Of a stretch of DNA of 27,215 nucleotides, positions 15,340-23,231 are shown piece after piece. The notes under the pieces are model-generated. The model was given only the letters and a program-made list of their open reading frames with translations, made no database searches and was not told where the DNA came from. Position numbers and translations under genes: made by a program. The stretch is from Chersky-840 sp036511675. GTDB taxonomy: Bacteria; Actinomycetota; Acidimicrobiia; Acidimicrobiales; UBA8190. The stretch covers positions 1 through 27,215 of the forward strand of contig DATCBU010000042.1 of NCBI GenBank assembly GCA_036511675.1. The letters run 5' to 3'. Within the stretch, counting starts at the first letter, position 1; each line of letters starts with the position of its first letter.

Positions 15340-18180
15340 ATGGCGGACGTGTTCCTGTCGTACTCGCGGCGAGACAGCGAGTTCGTCCACCGCCTGAGCA
15401 CGGCGCTCGACATCCGGGGCAAAGACGTGTGGCTCGACACCGGCTCCATCGCCGATGGCGAGGTCTTCCCCCAGGCCATCCGGAACGCCATCGAGACCTC
15501 CGACGCCTTCCTGTTCGTGATCACTCCCGAGGCGGTGACTTCGGCGTACTGCGAGCAGGAGGTGAGCTACGCCGGCGAGCTGGGCAAGCGCATCGTCCCC
15601 GTGCTGCGCCACCCCGTCCCGGACTCCGAGATCCCGACCGAGATCCGGGAGCGGAACTGGATCCCCTTCACCGAGGACACCGAGTTCGACGCCGCCGCCG
15701 ATCGCGTGGTGCAGGCCCTCGACACCGACCTCGAGCACCGCAAGGAGCACACCCGATGGCTGGTGAAGTCCATCGAGTGGGACACCGAAGGGCGTGACCG
15801 GAGCTTCCTGCTCCGGGGCAGCGAGCTGAAGGCGGCCGAGAACTGGCTCGCCCGCACTCCGCTCGACGCCGACCCGACCCCGACGACGCTCCAGAGTGAG
15901 TACGCCCTGGCTAGCCGGCGCGCCGCCGCCCGGCGCGGGCGCACCCTCCTGGGGGTGAGCGCGGCGGTGACCGTCGTGGCCATAGGTCTGGGCATCATCG
16001 CGCTCGTGTCGCGGAACCAGGCGGTGTCGACGGGCACCACTGCCCGGGCCCAGGCCCTGGCGGCCGAGAGCCAGAACGAGCTCACCGCCGATCCCGAGGT
16101 CTCGGTGCTCCTGGCGCGTCAGGCCGTGCAGGAGCGCCCCATCCCCCAGGCCGTCGCCGCCCTGCGGCAGGCCATGGATGCGTCCCCCGTCCGGGTGGCG
16201 CTGCCCACGCAGTCGGTCGGGCCGTGTGCGCCCAACAGCGGCCCCTCGGTCGCCTACAGCCCCACGGGTCGCCGGGTGGCCGAGGTCGCCTGTAACAACG
16301 AGGTCGTCGTGGTCGACGCCGCCTCGGGGCGCACCGTGTACCGGCGCCCGGTGAAGGGGCCATCCGCTGCCGTTGCCTACGACCCCACGGGCCGGGTGTT
16401 GGCCGTGGGCACGACCACCGGGGTCGACCTCCTCGACCCGTCAACCGGGGCCGTCCGGTCCCGGTTGGTGACCCCCGCCGGGCCCAAGGCGCTCGCCCCT
16501 GGCGGGCCCAACGGCGGCCCCAACGGGGCGGGCCCTCCAGGGCTCAAGGTGCAGGACCTGGGCGCCCCCAACGCGCTCGCCTTCAACCCCACCGGCACGC
16601 AGCTCGCCGCCACCACCTTCCTGGGCACGACGGTGTGGGACACGGCGACGGGCAAGGTGCTCGTCACCCTCGTCGAGCCCTCGTCGGACCAGACCCTCGC
16701 CTTCACCCCCGATGGTCGGACCCTCGTGGTGGGTACCCGGGGCCCCGCCGAGGTCGTCGACGTGGCCAGCGGGCGGGTCGTGAAGAGGCTGTCTCCCACG
16801 GGACAGACCCTGTCCACCAGCCAGCCGAACCCGGTCGCCATCGCGGGGGACATCCTCGTCGTGGGGGCGAACGTGACCGGCGCCGGCGACGTGAGCGCCC
16901 AGATCGACCTGTGGGACACCAAGACCTGGACCATGTTCGACGCGCTGACCTCGATCACCGGCACCGCTGTGGGCGCCGTCTCGATGAGCCCCGACGGCCA
17001 GCAGGTCGCGGTGGGGAATTACGACGGCACCGGGGGCGTGTGGTCGATCCTCCCCGACGAGGAGCTCGTCCCGTTGGCAGGCCAGACGGCGGATCTCAAC
17101 GCCATCTCCTTCAGTCGCAGTGGCGCCGATGTCCTCACCGCCGCCAACGACGGGACGGCCCGCATCTACCGGGCCAACGGGCCCTGGCGGGCGACGTTGA
17201 ACGCCCAGCTGTGCGGGTGCGGCAACGAGATCGGGTGGCAAGCCCACAAGGTGGTGGCGCTGGCCCGGAAGGGGAACGACATCGTCCTCCAAGCCTGGTC
17301 ACTGCCCTCGGGCAAAGCGCTCCCCGACCCGCCCGTGCTCAACACCGACCAGCAGAATGCGGGGGCGGTTCTCAGTGGGGACGGCACGCTGGCCGCCACA
17401 TGGAGCGAATCGGCTCCCCAATCGAAGGTCACGGTGCAGGACACCGCCACGCAACGACCCGTCTTCACCCTGCCGGCGACGACGGTGGCGGGGGTGAGCT
17501 TCAGCCAGGACGATCGCCTGCTGCTCGTGATCGACGCCAACAGCCATCTCCATATCACCACCCTGGCGACGGGCCACACCGTGGTCGGAGCCGGATGGTC
17601 CGACTCGTGCAACGGCTCGGGCAATCCACCTGCGACCAGCGCCGACGACCGCCTCGTGGCCGTCTACTCGTTCTGCGGCCAGGTGCGGGTGGGGCGGGTC
17701 GCCACCGCCCGACCGTTCGAGTCGTTCAACCAACACGGACAGCTGTCCTCGGCCGCCTTCGACCCGGCCGGCGACCGGCTGGCCCTGGGGTCGTGGGACG
17801 ACGTCGTCACGATCCTCAACGTGCGTACCGACAAGCCCGTCTCGGAACTGGTCGGCAATACGCGCGGCGTTGACGGCACCGTCTACAGCGCCCGGGGTCA
17901 GTACATCATCACCACCAGCATCGACCGCACGATGCGGGTGTGGAACGCGACCACCGGGCAGCTGTTGCAGGTCGACCGCGACCTGTCGTTCCCGGGCGCT
18001 CCGTCGGTGAGCCCCGACGGTGCCTTTGTCGCCGAGACGAACAACGAGAACCAGGTCCGCGTGTGGGCGGTCTGTCCCGACTGCCAGGACCCTACCGCCC
18101 TGTTGAAGGCGTCCCGGTCGTCGGTGGTCTCGCCGCTCACCTCCCTCGAGCGCGCCGAGGCGGCGTCGCAAGCCAAGTGA
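15340..18180 (+). CDS. TIR - transmembrane - WD40 repeat protein
   Basis: A 946-residue protein. Residues 1 to about 130 are a TIR domain: DVFLSYSRRDSEF at the start, WLDTGSI, and S68-x-x-C71-x-x-E74, where Glu74 is the candidate NAD-hydrolase glutamate. A linker ends in an Arg-rich stretch (SRRAAARRGR), then one membrane helix at about 202-224. Residues 230-290 form a helical region of the kind preceding WD40 propellers in signalling proteins (DPEVSVLLARQAVQ). From about 296 to 915 are roughly 14 degenerate WD40-like repeats, such as VWDTATGKVL and VWNATTGQLL, enough for two seven-bladed propellers. By the positive-inside rule TIR is cytoplasmic and the propellers are outside. A Gly/Pro/Asn-rich insert lies near 383-405. 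A receptor or immune-type role is inferred; the trigger is unknown. Confidence 0.85.
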   Translation: MADVFLSYSRRDSEFVHRLSTALDIRGKDVWLDTGSIADGEVFPQAIRNAIETSDAFLFVITPEAVTSAYCEQEVSYAGELGKRIVPVLRHPVPDSEIPTEIRERNWIPFTEDTEFDAAADRVVQALDTDLEHRKEHTRWLVKSIEWDTEGRDRSFLLRGSELKAAENWLARTPLDADPTPTTLQSEYALASRRAAARRGRTLLGVSAAVTVVAIGLGIIALVSRNQAVSTGTTARAQALAAESQNELTADPEVSVLLARQAVQERPIPQAVAALRQAMDASPVRVALPTQSVGPCAPNSGPSVAYSPTGRRVAEVACNNEVVVVDAASGRTVYRRPVKGPSAAVAYDPTGRVLAVGTTTGVDLLDPSTGAVRSRLVTPAGPKALAPGGPNGGPNGAGPPGLKVQDLGAPNALAFNPTGTQLAATTFLGTTVWDTATGKVLVTLVEPSSDQTLAFTPDGRTLVVGTRGPAEVVDVASGRVVKRLSPTGQTLSTSQPNPVAIAGDILVVGANVTGAGDVSAQIDLWDTKTWTMFDALTSITGTAVGAVSMSPDGQQVAVGNYDGTGGVWSILPDEELVPLAGQTADLNAISFSRSGADVLTAANDGTARIYRANGPWRATLNAQLCGCGNEIGWQAHKVVALARKGNDIVLQAWSLPSGKALPDPPVLNTDQQNAGAVLSGDGTLAATWSESAPQSKVTVQDTATQRPVFTLPATTVAGVSFSQDDRLLLVIDANSHLHITTLATGHTVVGAGWSDSCNGSGNPPATSADDRLVAVYSFCGQVRVGRVATARPFESFNQHGQLSSAAFDPAGDRLALGSWDDVVTILNVRTDKPVSELVGNTRGVDGTVYSARGQYIITTSIDRTMRVWNATTGQLLQVDRDLSFPGAPSVSPDGAFVAETNNENQVRVWAVCPDCQDPTALLKASRSSVVSPLTSLERAEAASQAK

Positions 18181-18265
18181 CCGAGACCTCAGACCCGGTC
18201 GTCCGTGGCCCGGTTCGCTACGGCCTACAATCGCCACCTCCACAGGGAGAAGGCGTTTCCGAGAC

Positions 18266-18342
18266 GGGGCTATAGCTCAGCTGGTTAGAGCGCAGCACTG
18301 ATAATGCTGAGGTCGCTGGTTCGAGTCCAGCTAGCCCCACCA
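18266..18342 (+). tRNA. tRNA-Ile (anticodon GAT)
   Basis: A complete cloverleaf: acceptor arms GGGGCTA and TAGCCCC, D-arm with AGCTCAGCTGGTTAGAGC, anticodon stem CAGCA/TGCTG around loop CTGATAA (anticodon GAT), and T-arm with GGTTCGAGTCC. Discriminator A is at 18339 and CCA is encoded at 18340-18342. It lies 85 nt after the TIR-WD40 gene and marks the edge of the integrated element. Confidence 0.97.
18318..18342 (+). mobile_element. Candidate attachment site (attL) at the tRNA-Ile 3' end
   Basis: Tyrosine integrases often recombine at the 3' half of tRNA genes, leaving the tRNA intact and duplicating its end at the far side. The integrase gene begins about 500 bp away and faces the tRNA. I see no second copy of this tRNA end within the window, so attR would lie beyond the right edge. 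The core limits are a guess. Confidence 0.55.
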
Positions 18343-18444
18343 GTTCCGCACCTGCTCACGGCCACAGTGCGTCTACCGCCGGTCGATGTGCATTTCGCAA
18401 CGTGACGCGAGACTGACGCGGGCGGTTGCGATACCGGGTCCCGG

Positions 18445-18843
18445 TCACAGGTAGTTGAGCGCGATGATGCCGGCTGCCAAGCCAGCGACGGCGCCGATTG
18501 CTAATGCAATAAGGCCCGCAACGAGCAAAGGATCTGCCCGAAGGAGGTTGGACACGCGCTCCCGAAGAGCGAAGAGCGCAGCTGAGGCTTGATCCACCCG
18601 CTCTGGCGTCATTTGGGACTCATCGTAAGAAGGATTGGGCCCGACGGCCTGGGGACGCCCCTCGCCAGCCATCTCGGCCCGTAGCTCACGCGCGACCGCT
18701 GCCCCTCGGGCATAGTTCACGGCCACTGTTGCCGTCCCGAAGAGCTCTCCAATCGCCGACAGGATGAGCAACGCGAGGATCATTGGGTGCACCCATCCCG
18801 CCGCTACCGTCAACGACGCCGGGTGCCAAACGACGCGCTGCAC
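18445..18843 (-). CDS. Small two-helix membrane protein of the element
   Basis: A 132-residue protein with two hydrophobic segments, about 20-44 (MILALLILSAIGELFGTATV) and 106-130 (PLLVAGLIALAIGAVAGLAAG), joined by a polar, partly helical stretch. I recognise no family. It starts 2 nt after the integrase stop on the same strand, so it is the last gene of the minus-strand regulator-integrase-membrane protein operon and sits between the integrase and the attachment site. An ATG at residue 21 would begin just at the first membrane helix. Membrane proteins in this position are sometimes exclusion or host-modifying proteins, but nothing in the sequence proves that. Confidence 0.7.
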   Translation of the reverse strand: MQRVVWHPASLTVAAGWVHPMILALLILSAIGELFGTATVAVNYARGAAVARELRAEMAGEGRPQAVGPNPSYDESQMTPERVDQASAALFALRERVSNLLRADPLLVAGLIALAIGAVAGLAAGIIALNYL

Positions 18844-18845
18844 GA

Positions 18846-20012
18846 CTATCGAGCTTTCTCGATCGCCGTGATTGTCGCCCCCCCGACCCCTTCCGTTTTG
18901 CCCCCGGCCAGAGCGTCGAGTGCATCGTTTACGCGCTGCTCAGTGCCCGGCAGGAGATGGCCGTAGCGGTCGAGTGTGAAGCTGACCGACGTGTGGCCAG
19001 CCCGCGTCGCGATCTCCTTCGGTGAAGCACCTGCCGCGATCCACAGACCCACCGCACTGTGCCGAAGGTCGTGGGGGCGCAGGGGCGTGAGCCCAGCCTT
19101 GCCGACCGCCTTGGCCCAGACTCGCCGGCGCCAGGCCGCCAGGCGGACGGGCCCACCCTCAGGGGCCCGGAAGACGAGATCCTCGGGCGATGCAGGATGC
19201 ATACGGAGATGGTCGGCCAGGGCGTCGACGACGACCCGGGGAAGCGGGACCACCCGGCGGCCCGCCCGGGTCTTCGGCGGTCCGTGGTGCAAGTGCCCGG
19301 AGACCTCCACGAGGATCTCCGAGACGTCGACGTGGCCCCGGAGGAGATCGACGGACTTGGCGCGCAGGCCGAGCATCTCGCCGATGCGCAGTCCGCCGTA
19401 GGCGCCCAGAAGCACGAGGGCTTGGTACTGCCGGTCGATGGCGTCGGCCAGGGCGGAGATCTCGGCGGGCGCCAGGAACCGCATCTCCTCGCGCTCGATG
19501 CGTGGGACCTTGATGCCGACGCACGGGGAGCTCGCGATCAGCCCGGCAGTGACGGCCGTGGCCATGATCTTCTTCATCAGCCCGACGGCACAGACGACGG
19601 TCGCCGGTGCCAATGTGACGGCCGGCTGATCCTTCGGTGCGTTCTTTGACGGCTTGCGCTTCTGCACTGAGAGCTCGGCCACCCAGGCGCGCACCTGGGC
19701 GTGGGTGATCTCGCCGAGCTTCATGCCGCCGAAGGTCGGCACGAGGTAGCGGTCGACATAGCCGAGGTCTCGAGCGAGCGTCGAGGGTCGCAGGTCAACA
19801 ATCCCCGCCCGCCACTGTGCGACCCACGTCTCGAACAGCATCCGGCCGCCGGCGGGGTCCACGTAGGCGCCCACGAGCTTGGAGTTCTCCATTTTGGTGA
19901 GGAACTGCTCGGCATCGACCTTGCGGGCGAAGTTGCGGGACCGGGCCCGACCCTGAGGGTCACGCCAACGAGCTCGCCACCGGCCGTTCGGTTGCTTCTT
20001 GACGAATGCCAT
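18846..20012 (-). CDS. int: Tyrosine recombinase / integrase
   Basis: A 388-residue phage-type integrase. The N-terminal arm-binding region (VKKQPNGRWRARWRDPQGR) is followed by a core-binding SAM-like domain (about 60-165) and a catalytic domain with the full residue set: R209 in GLRIGE, K247 in PKTRAGRR, H314 and R317 in HDLRHS, H340 in GHTS, and the nucleophile Y350 in DRYGH. The ATG start has GAGGAGG in the 15-nt gap after the upstream regulator gene, so the two are co-transcribed. It most likely integrates and excises the element at the tRNA-Ile. All catalytic residues are intact, so it may be active. Confidence 0.95.
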   Translation of the reverse strand: MAFVKKQPNGRWRARWRDPQGRARSRNFARKVDAEQFLTKMENSKLVGAYVDPAGGRMLFETWVAQWRAGIVDLRPSTLARDLGYVDRYLVPTFGGMKLGEITHAQVRAWVAELSVQKRKPSKNAPKDQPAVTLAPATVVCAVGLMKKIMATAVTAGLIASSPCVGIKVPRIEREEMRFLAPAEISALADAIDRQYQALVLLGAYGGLRIGEMLGLRAKSVDLLRGHVDVSEILVEVSGHLHHGPPKTRAGRRVVPLPRVVVDALADHLRMHPASPEDLVFRAPEGGPVRLAAWRRRVWAKAVGKAGLTPLRPHDLRHSAVGLWIAAGASPKEIATRAGHTSVSFTLDRYGHLLPGTEQRVNDALDALAGGKTEGVGGATITAIEKAR

Positions 20013-20027
20013 TTTCGTCTCTCCTCC

Positions 20028-20684
20028 TCAGACGATGCGCTGCTCGAGCTCTTTGCGGAGCTCGCGTGTCACGTGGCCCCGGAGCGCCTGCACGGTTCTG
20101 GGATCAGCGTCAGGCGGAGCCAGCTGCTCGACCCGGGCATCCCGCTCGTGCGGCAATGAGCGGTGCCACAGGGTCCAGGCATATTTTGCGACTGTCTCGG
20201 GCTCCGTCTTGAGAGTCCGGGCGATGCGACGGACACTCTCGTTCTTGGCGTCTCGCTCAAGGTCTCGCGTCCTTACCTCGTTTTCCCGTGCCTCTCGAAT
20301 CCCGGCCATCGACGCTGCGATTCGCGAGTCTCGGCTGAACAAGACCTCTCGTACCTTTGTAATCGGCCACGCCGACGACGTGGTGACCGTCTTCGTCCCC
20401 ACTGGCGTGCCAACGGCAACCCAGGCGTCTGACCGCTCGAGCAACTCCACGATTCCGATCTCCAAGCCGGCGCACACGGGCCATAGCTCGTCGAGGTCGA
20501 TCTCGCGCTTTCCTGCTTCCAGCGTGGCGACCGTCGCCCTGGTCCAATCGGTGAGCCCGAATGCCCGCACGTACTCTGCGACATCATCCTGGCGAAGGCC
20601 GAGCTCCTCGCGACGTTCTCGGAGGAGCTGACCGACGATCGCACGGAGAGGCTGTGCCTTGACTCGAACCATCACAGGGCGCAC
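20028..20684 (-). CDS. XRE-family helix-turn-helix regulator
   Basis: A 218-residue protein. Residues about 14-80 form an HTH of the XRE type: LLRERREELGLRQDDVAEYV, then WTRATVATLEAGKREIDLDEL. The remaining 130 residues are charged (EARENEVRTRDLERDAKNES) and contain a second possible helix-turn-helix, RRIARTLKTEPETVAKYAW. The likely role is repression of the divergent early genes. The start is GTG at 20684 or ATG at 20672; neither has a ribosome binding site, so the message may be leaderless. The regulator lies directly upstream of int on the same strand. Confidence 0.8.
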   Translation of the reverse strand: MRPVMVRVKAQPLRAIVGQLLRERREELGLRQDDVAEYVRAFGLTDWTRATVATLEAGKREIDLDELWPVCAGLEIGIVELLERSDAWVAVGTPVGTKTVTTSSAWPITKVREVLFSRDSRIAASMAGIREARENEVRTRDLERDAKNESVRRIARTLKTEPETVAKYAWTLWHRSLPHERDARVEQLAPPDADPRTVQALRGHVTRELRKELEQRIV

Positions 20685-20741
20685 CGTAGTCTGAAGCGGG
20701 CATCACTGCAACCTTGACAGGCCGTGGCTAGTCTGCCGTGC
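20685..20741. promoter_or_regulatory. Divergent control region of the element
   Basis: This short gap separates the minus-strand repressor from the plus-strand early genes. TTGACA at 20714-20719 looks like a plus-strand -35 box, but no well-spaced -10 follows. GCAACCTTGA occurs at 20708-20717 and again at 20748-20757, 40 bp apart, which could be repressor sites on one DNA face. The second copy lies inside the next gene. Confidence 0.4.
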
Positions 20742-20971
20742 ATGGACGCAACCTTGAGCCGCCTGCGGGCCTGGCGTACGACCGAAGGCCTCTCACTGAA
20801 GGAGGGTTTCGGATCTCACCGGCGTGAGCGAGGCGATGCTGTCCTTGGCCGAGAGGGGACTACGACAGCTGTCTCCTCGAGCAAGGGGTGACGATCGCTC
20901 GCCGCCTCCACGTGCCAGTCGGGGACCTCTTCGAGGTGGACCCCCTGGCTGACGAGGCGGGCAACTCGTGA
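20742..20971 (+). pseudogene. Cro-like XRE regulator broken by two single-base frame shifts
   Basis: From the ATG at 20742 the plain frame ends early with poor sequence. If one G is removed from the GGG near 20804-20806 and one from the GGGG near 20885-20888, a continuous 75-residue HTH protein appears: LRAWRTTEGLSLKEVSDLTG, then SEAMLSLAERGLRQLSPRA, then VTIARRLHVPVGDLFEVDPL. This is a typical small XRE fold with a recognition helix and an end that overlaps the next GTG start as GTGA, like its neighbours. Both shifts are extra Gs in G-runs, so sequencing error is as likely as real decay. It faces the minus-strand repressor, the position of a cro-type gene. Confidence 0.7.
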
Positions 20972-21156
20972 GCCGGCGGCTTGTCACACTGCGCCAGGTA
21001 CTCGACGAACGTCCGTGGCTGACGGAACGGTACCTACGCCGCCTCGTGGCCGAGCGACGAGTCACCTTCTACAAGCCATCGCCCGGACGGCTGCTGTTCG
21101 ATCTCGATGACATCGACAAGCTTGCCGAGGTCGGGCGAGTCGAGGCCGTTCGGTGA
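20968..21156 (+). CDS. Excisionase-like helix-turn-helix protein
   Basis: A 62-residue protein with one compact MerR/AlpA-like HTH: LVTLRQVLDERPWLTERYLRRLVAERRVTFYKPSPGRLLFDLDDIDKL in outline, ending with the strand-plus-helix RLLFDLDDIDKLA that is typical of HTH_17 excisionases. Such proteins bend DNA at attachment sites for excision or act as transcription factors. The GTG start overlaps the disrupted regulator gene by 4 nt, and the stop overlaps the next gene by 4 nt. The assignment between excisionase and regulator is open. Confidence 0.75.
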   Translation: MSRRLVTLRQVLDERPWLTERYLRRLVAERRVTFYKPSPGRLLFDLDDIDKLAEVGRVEAVR

Positions 21157-21602
21157 GAGGCCCGCCAAGACGCGGCAACGGCGAGCCCTGGGAAGGCTCG
21201 CCGGCCGAAACACACACGACATCGCCACGACGTCACGCTGATCTTACAGCTCGGATGGCCGAAACGGCGCTTGCGGCCGACGAAGACCTCATGGCCGCGC
21301 TCGAGCCGACCTTGGACGGCGTCACTCCGCGAGTGTTCATCGAGCTCTTGGTCGCGGCGGACTACAGCGCGTTGTGGCGGCTGCGAGGCCGCACAATGCC
21401 CGCGTACGAGTTCGAGGAGGCCTGGCACCTCATGGGATGCACCGCCGAGCCGGGAGAGTGGCGGATCGGCCTTGTCGCCCAGATGCTCCGGGGGATCGCT
21501 CTGGGGAACGTCGAGCGGCGTCCGGAGGTGTTGCGCAATCTCGCGTGGTTCCTCGAGCTCGCGGCTGACGAGCTCGCCGTGTGGACTCACCTCGCGGCAT
21601 GA
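21153..21602 (+). CDS. Hypothetical protein of the element
   Basis: A 149-residue protein of no family I recognise. The first 35 residues are Arg/Pro/Thr-rich and probably disordered; the rest is acidic and helical, for example EDLMAALEPTLDGVTPRVFIELLVAADY and LRNLAWFLELAADELAVW. Start is GTG overlapping the previous stop (GTGA); an ATG at 21255 would omit the disordered part. It lies between the excisionase-like gene and the ATPase, both coupled to it by 4-nt overlaps, so it probably belongs to the replication or early-control module. Confidence 0.7.
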   Translation: MRGPPRRGNGEPWEGSPAETHTTSPRRHADLTARMAETALAADEDLMAALEPTLDGVTPRVFIELLVAADYSALWRLRGRTMPAYEFEEAWHLMGCTAEPGEWRIGLVAQMLRGIALGNVERRPEVLRNLAWFLELAADELAVWTHLAA

Positions 21603-22852
21603 GCCAGGCGAACGGCAAACCACCGCCGCACAACCTCGAGGCCGAGGAATCACTGGTCGGCGCGGCGCTGACCTCGGCCGACGCTACAGAGGCCGCGATC
21701 GAGAGCGGCATCACCTCGAGGCACTTCTACGACCTGACAAGAGCCCGCTACTGGGGCGCGATATCGGCCGTGAATCAGAGAGGCGATGTCGTTGACGTCG
21801 TGACCGTGCTGAATGAGCTCCGAGGCTCGGGGCTGGTCCACGAAGGTGACGGCCCGGAGCTAACCGGGTACATGGCCAACACGTCGCATGGGACGTCGCC
21901 CACGGCTGCCCGCTCGTACTCGAGGATCATCCTCGAGTGTGCCGAACTGCGGCAGCTCGCCGAAGCGGGTACGCAAATGGCCACCGAGGCCCTCGCCGGC
22001 AACGCCCGGGCCGCTCTCGACGTGGCTGAACGGGCTCTGTCGGACCGGATTGACGCCGGACCAGCGTCAGGTGGTCTGACGCCCATCGACATCGGCGCCG
22101 TGATGCTCGAGGGCGTGCCGGCGGTCAAGGCAGACGTGCTGCGTCGGACTGATGGCGTCGCTGTGCTCGTTCGTGGTGGGGTGAACGGCATCGCGGGCGA
22201 GCCAGGTGCGGGGAAAACGTTCCTGAGCGTTGAGGCCACGCGGCAGGCCATGGTCGCCGGCGAGACGGTGGCTGTCCTCGACTACGAGGGAAGCGAACGG
22301 ACGTGGGCCGAGCGCCTCGGCGAGCTCGGTGTGTCGCCTGCCATGGCCACGGAATGCCTGGTCTATCTGCGACCGGGGGCGATATCACCTGCCATCGTCG
22401 CCCGGGCCCTGATGCGCCGAGGACCGAGTCTCGTGATCGTCGACAGCCTGGCGGCCGTGTTGGCCGAGCACGAGAAGTCCGAGAACGAGGCGCTCGACGT
22501 GGTCTGGTTGCTGCGCACCCTGTGCCGGCCTCTGGCGATCGCCGGCGCCGGCGTGCTCGTGATCGACCATGTGACGAAGGACAAGACCAGCCGTGGCAAG
22601 TGGGGACGTGGCTCCGGAGCCAAGCTCGGCGAGTTCGACGTCGGGTACAGCCTCGAGCTCGTCGAGTCCTTCGCTCGTGGCCATGACGGCAGCGCCGTCC
22701 TGCGCATCGCCAAGGACAGGCACGGGGTGATCGGTCCTGGAGGGAACGATCGCCGCCGAAGTCGTATTCGGGGCGAATATCGCTGGACAGTTCCGAGTCG
22801 AGCTCCGACCACCTCTGGCGGTGGCGATGACGCCGTGGGACGGACCGACTGA
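21599..22852 (+). CDS. DnaB N-terminal domain fused to a RecA-like/AAA_25 ATPase
   Basis: A 417-residue protein likely to act in element replication. Residues 10 to about 150 match the DnaB helicase N-terminal domain (PHNLEAEESLVGAAL, then TSRHFYDLTRARYWGAI). The C-terminal part is a RecA-type ATPase of the RepA/AAA_25 style rather than the canonical DnaB C domain: Walker A GEPGAGKTF near 200-208, Walker B LVIVDS near 278-283, and VLVIDHVTKDK near 318. It could be a self-loading hexameric helicase or a helicase loader. The ATG overlaps the upstream stop (ATGA). The last 30 residues are Arg- and Gly-rich and look unstructured. No primase is visible in the window. Confidence 0.85.
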   Translation: MSQANGKPPPHNLEAEESLVGAALTSADATEAAIESGITSRHFYDLTRARYWGAISAVNQRGDVVDVVTVLNELRGSGLVHEGDGPELTGYMANTSHGTSPTAARSYSRIILECAELRQLAEAGTQMATEALAGNARAALDVAERALSDRIDAGPASGGLTPIDIGAVMLEGVPAVKADVLRRTDGVAVLVRGGVNGIAGEPGAGKTFLSVEATRQAMVAGETVAVLDYEGSERTWAERLGELGVSPAMATECLVYLRPGAISPAIVARALMRRGPSLVIVDSLAAVLAEHEKSENEALDVVWLLRTLCRPLAIAGAGVLVIDHVTKDKTSRGKWGRGSGAKLGEFDVGYSLELVESFARGHDGSAVLRIAKDRHGVIGPGGNDRRRSRIRGEYRWTVPSRAPTTSGGGDDAVGRTD

Positions 22853-22856
22853 GTGC

Positions 22857-23150
22857 ATGGCGGCTATCCGTAAGGTGCTCGAGGACGCCGGGCTCGAGCT
22901 GTCCGTCGCCAAGCTCCTGGCGGCGCTGAAAGTCATCGGCCTGTCGTTCCGTCGCTCCACCGTGCAGGAGGCGGCCGACCGGCTGGCGCACTCACCAGCG
23001 GAGCCGATCACGATGCGCATTGGCGCTCGGAGTGCTCGGCTGTACCGCTTCGATCCCGACGCGCCGGCTCTCGATCTGGTCGCCGGCGAGGCCTTCGATG
23101 ACCTGCTCCCACCTGCTCCCACCTGCTCCCGGATCAGGTCGCCACCATGA
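22857..23150 (+). CDS. Winged-helix-like protein, possibly frame-shifted at its 3' end
   Basis: A 97-residue protein from the ATG at 22857, 4 nt after the ATPase stop; the frame is also open back to a GTG at 22821. The fold looks like a winged helix: IRKVLEDAGLELSVAKLLAALKVIG, then RRSTVQEAADRLAHS and a strand pair around RIGARSARLYRF. It ends in DLLPPAPTCSRIRSPP, encoded by the repeat cluster. In another frame DLLPPAPTC recurs and reading continues to 23235, where the stop overlaps the next gene as GTGA. One base removed near 23140-23147 would join them into about 125 residues. The closeness to the ATPase and to the repeats suggests a replication or DNA-binding role. Confidence 0.7.
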   Translation: MAAIRKVLEDAGLELSVAKLLAALKVIGLSFRRSTVQEAADRLAHSPAEPITMRIGARSARLYRFDPDAPALDLVAGEAFDDLLPPAPTCSRIRSPP

Positions 23151-23217
23151 CCTGCTCCCACCTGCTCCCACCTGCCCTTACGGGCAGGGGGTGCGGATCA
23201 GGTCGTGGGATCAGGTC
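23101..23217. repeat. Iteron-like repeat cluster, motif ACCTGMTCC in both orientations
   Basis: ACCTGCTCC begins at 23101, 23111, 23121, 23150 and 23160 on the plus strand, spaced 10 bp within each group, with a degenerate copy at 23170. Its complement form GGATCAGGT lies at 23131-23139, 23195-23203 and 23208-23216. ACCTGCTCCCGGATCAGGT (23121-23139) is thus a near-perfect 19-bp palindrome. A 7-bp hairpin CCTGCCC-TTAC-GGGCAGG (23171-23188) sits among them. Eight to nine sites in about 117 bp, phased at one helical turn, resemble replication iterons or a regulator array. Part also encodes the end of the upstream protein. Confidence 0.7.
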
Positions 23218-23231
23218 GATGAGGTGTGGAC

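Noticed and set aside
23101..23217. CRISPR-like array
   Set aside because: Repeats are only 9-10 bp, mostly without spacers and in both orientations; no cas gene is present.
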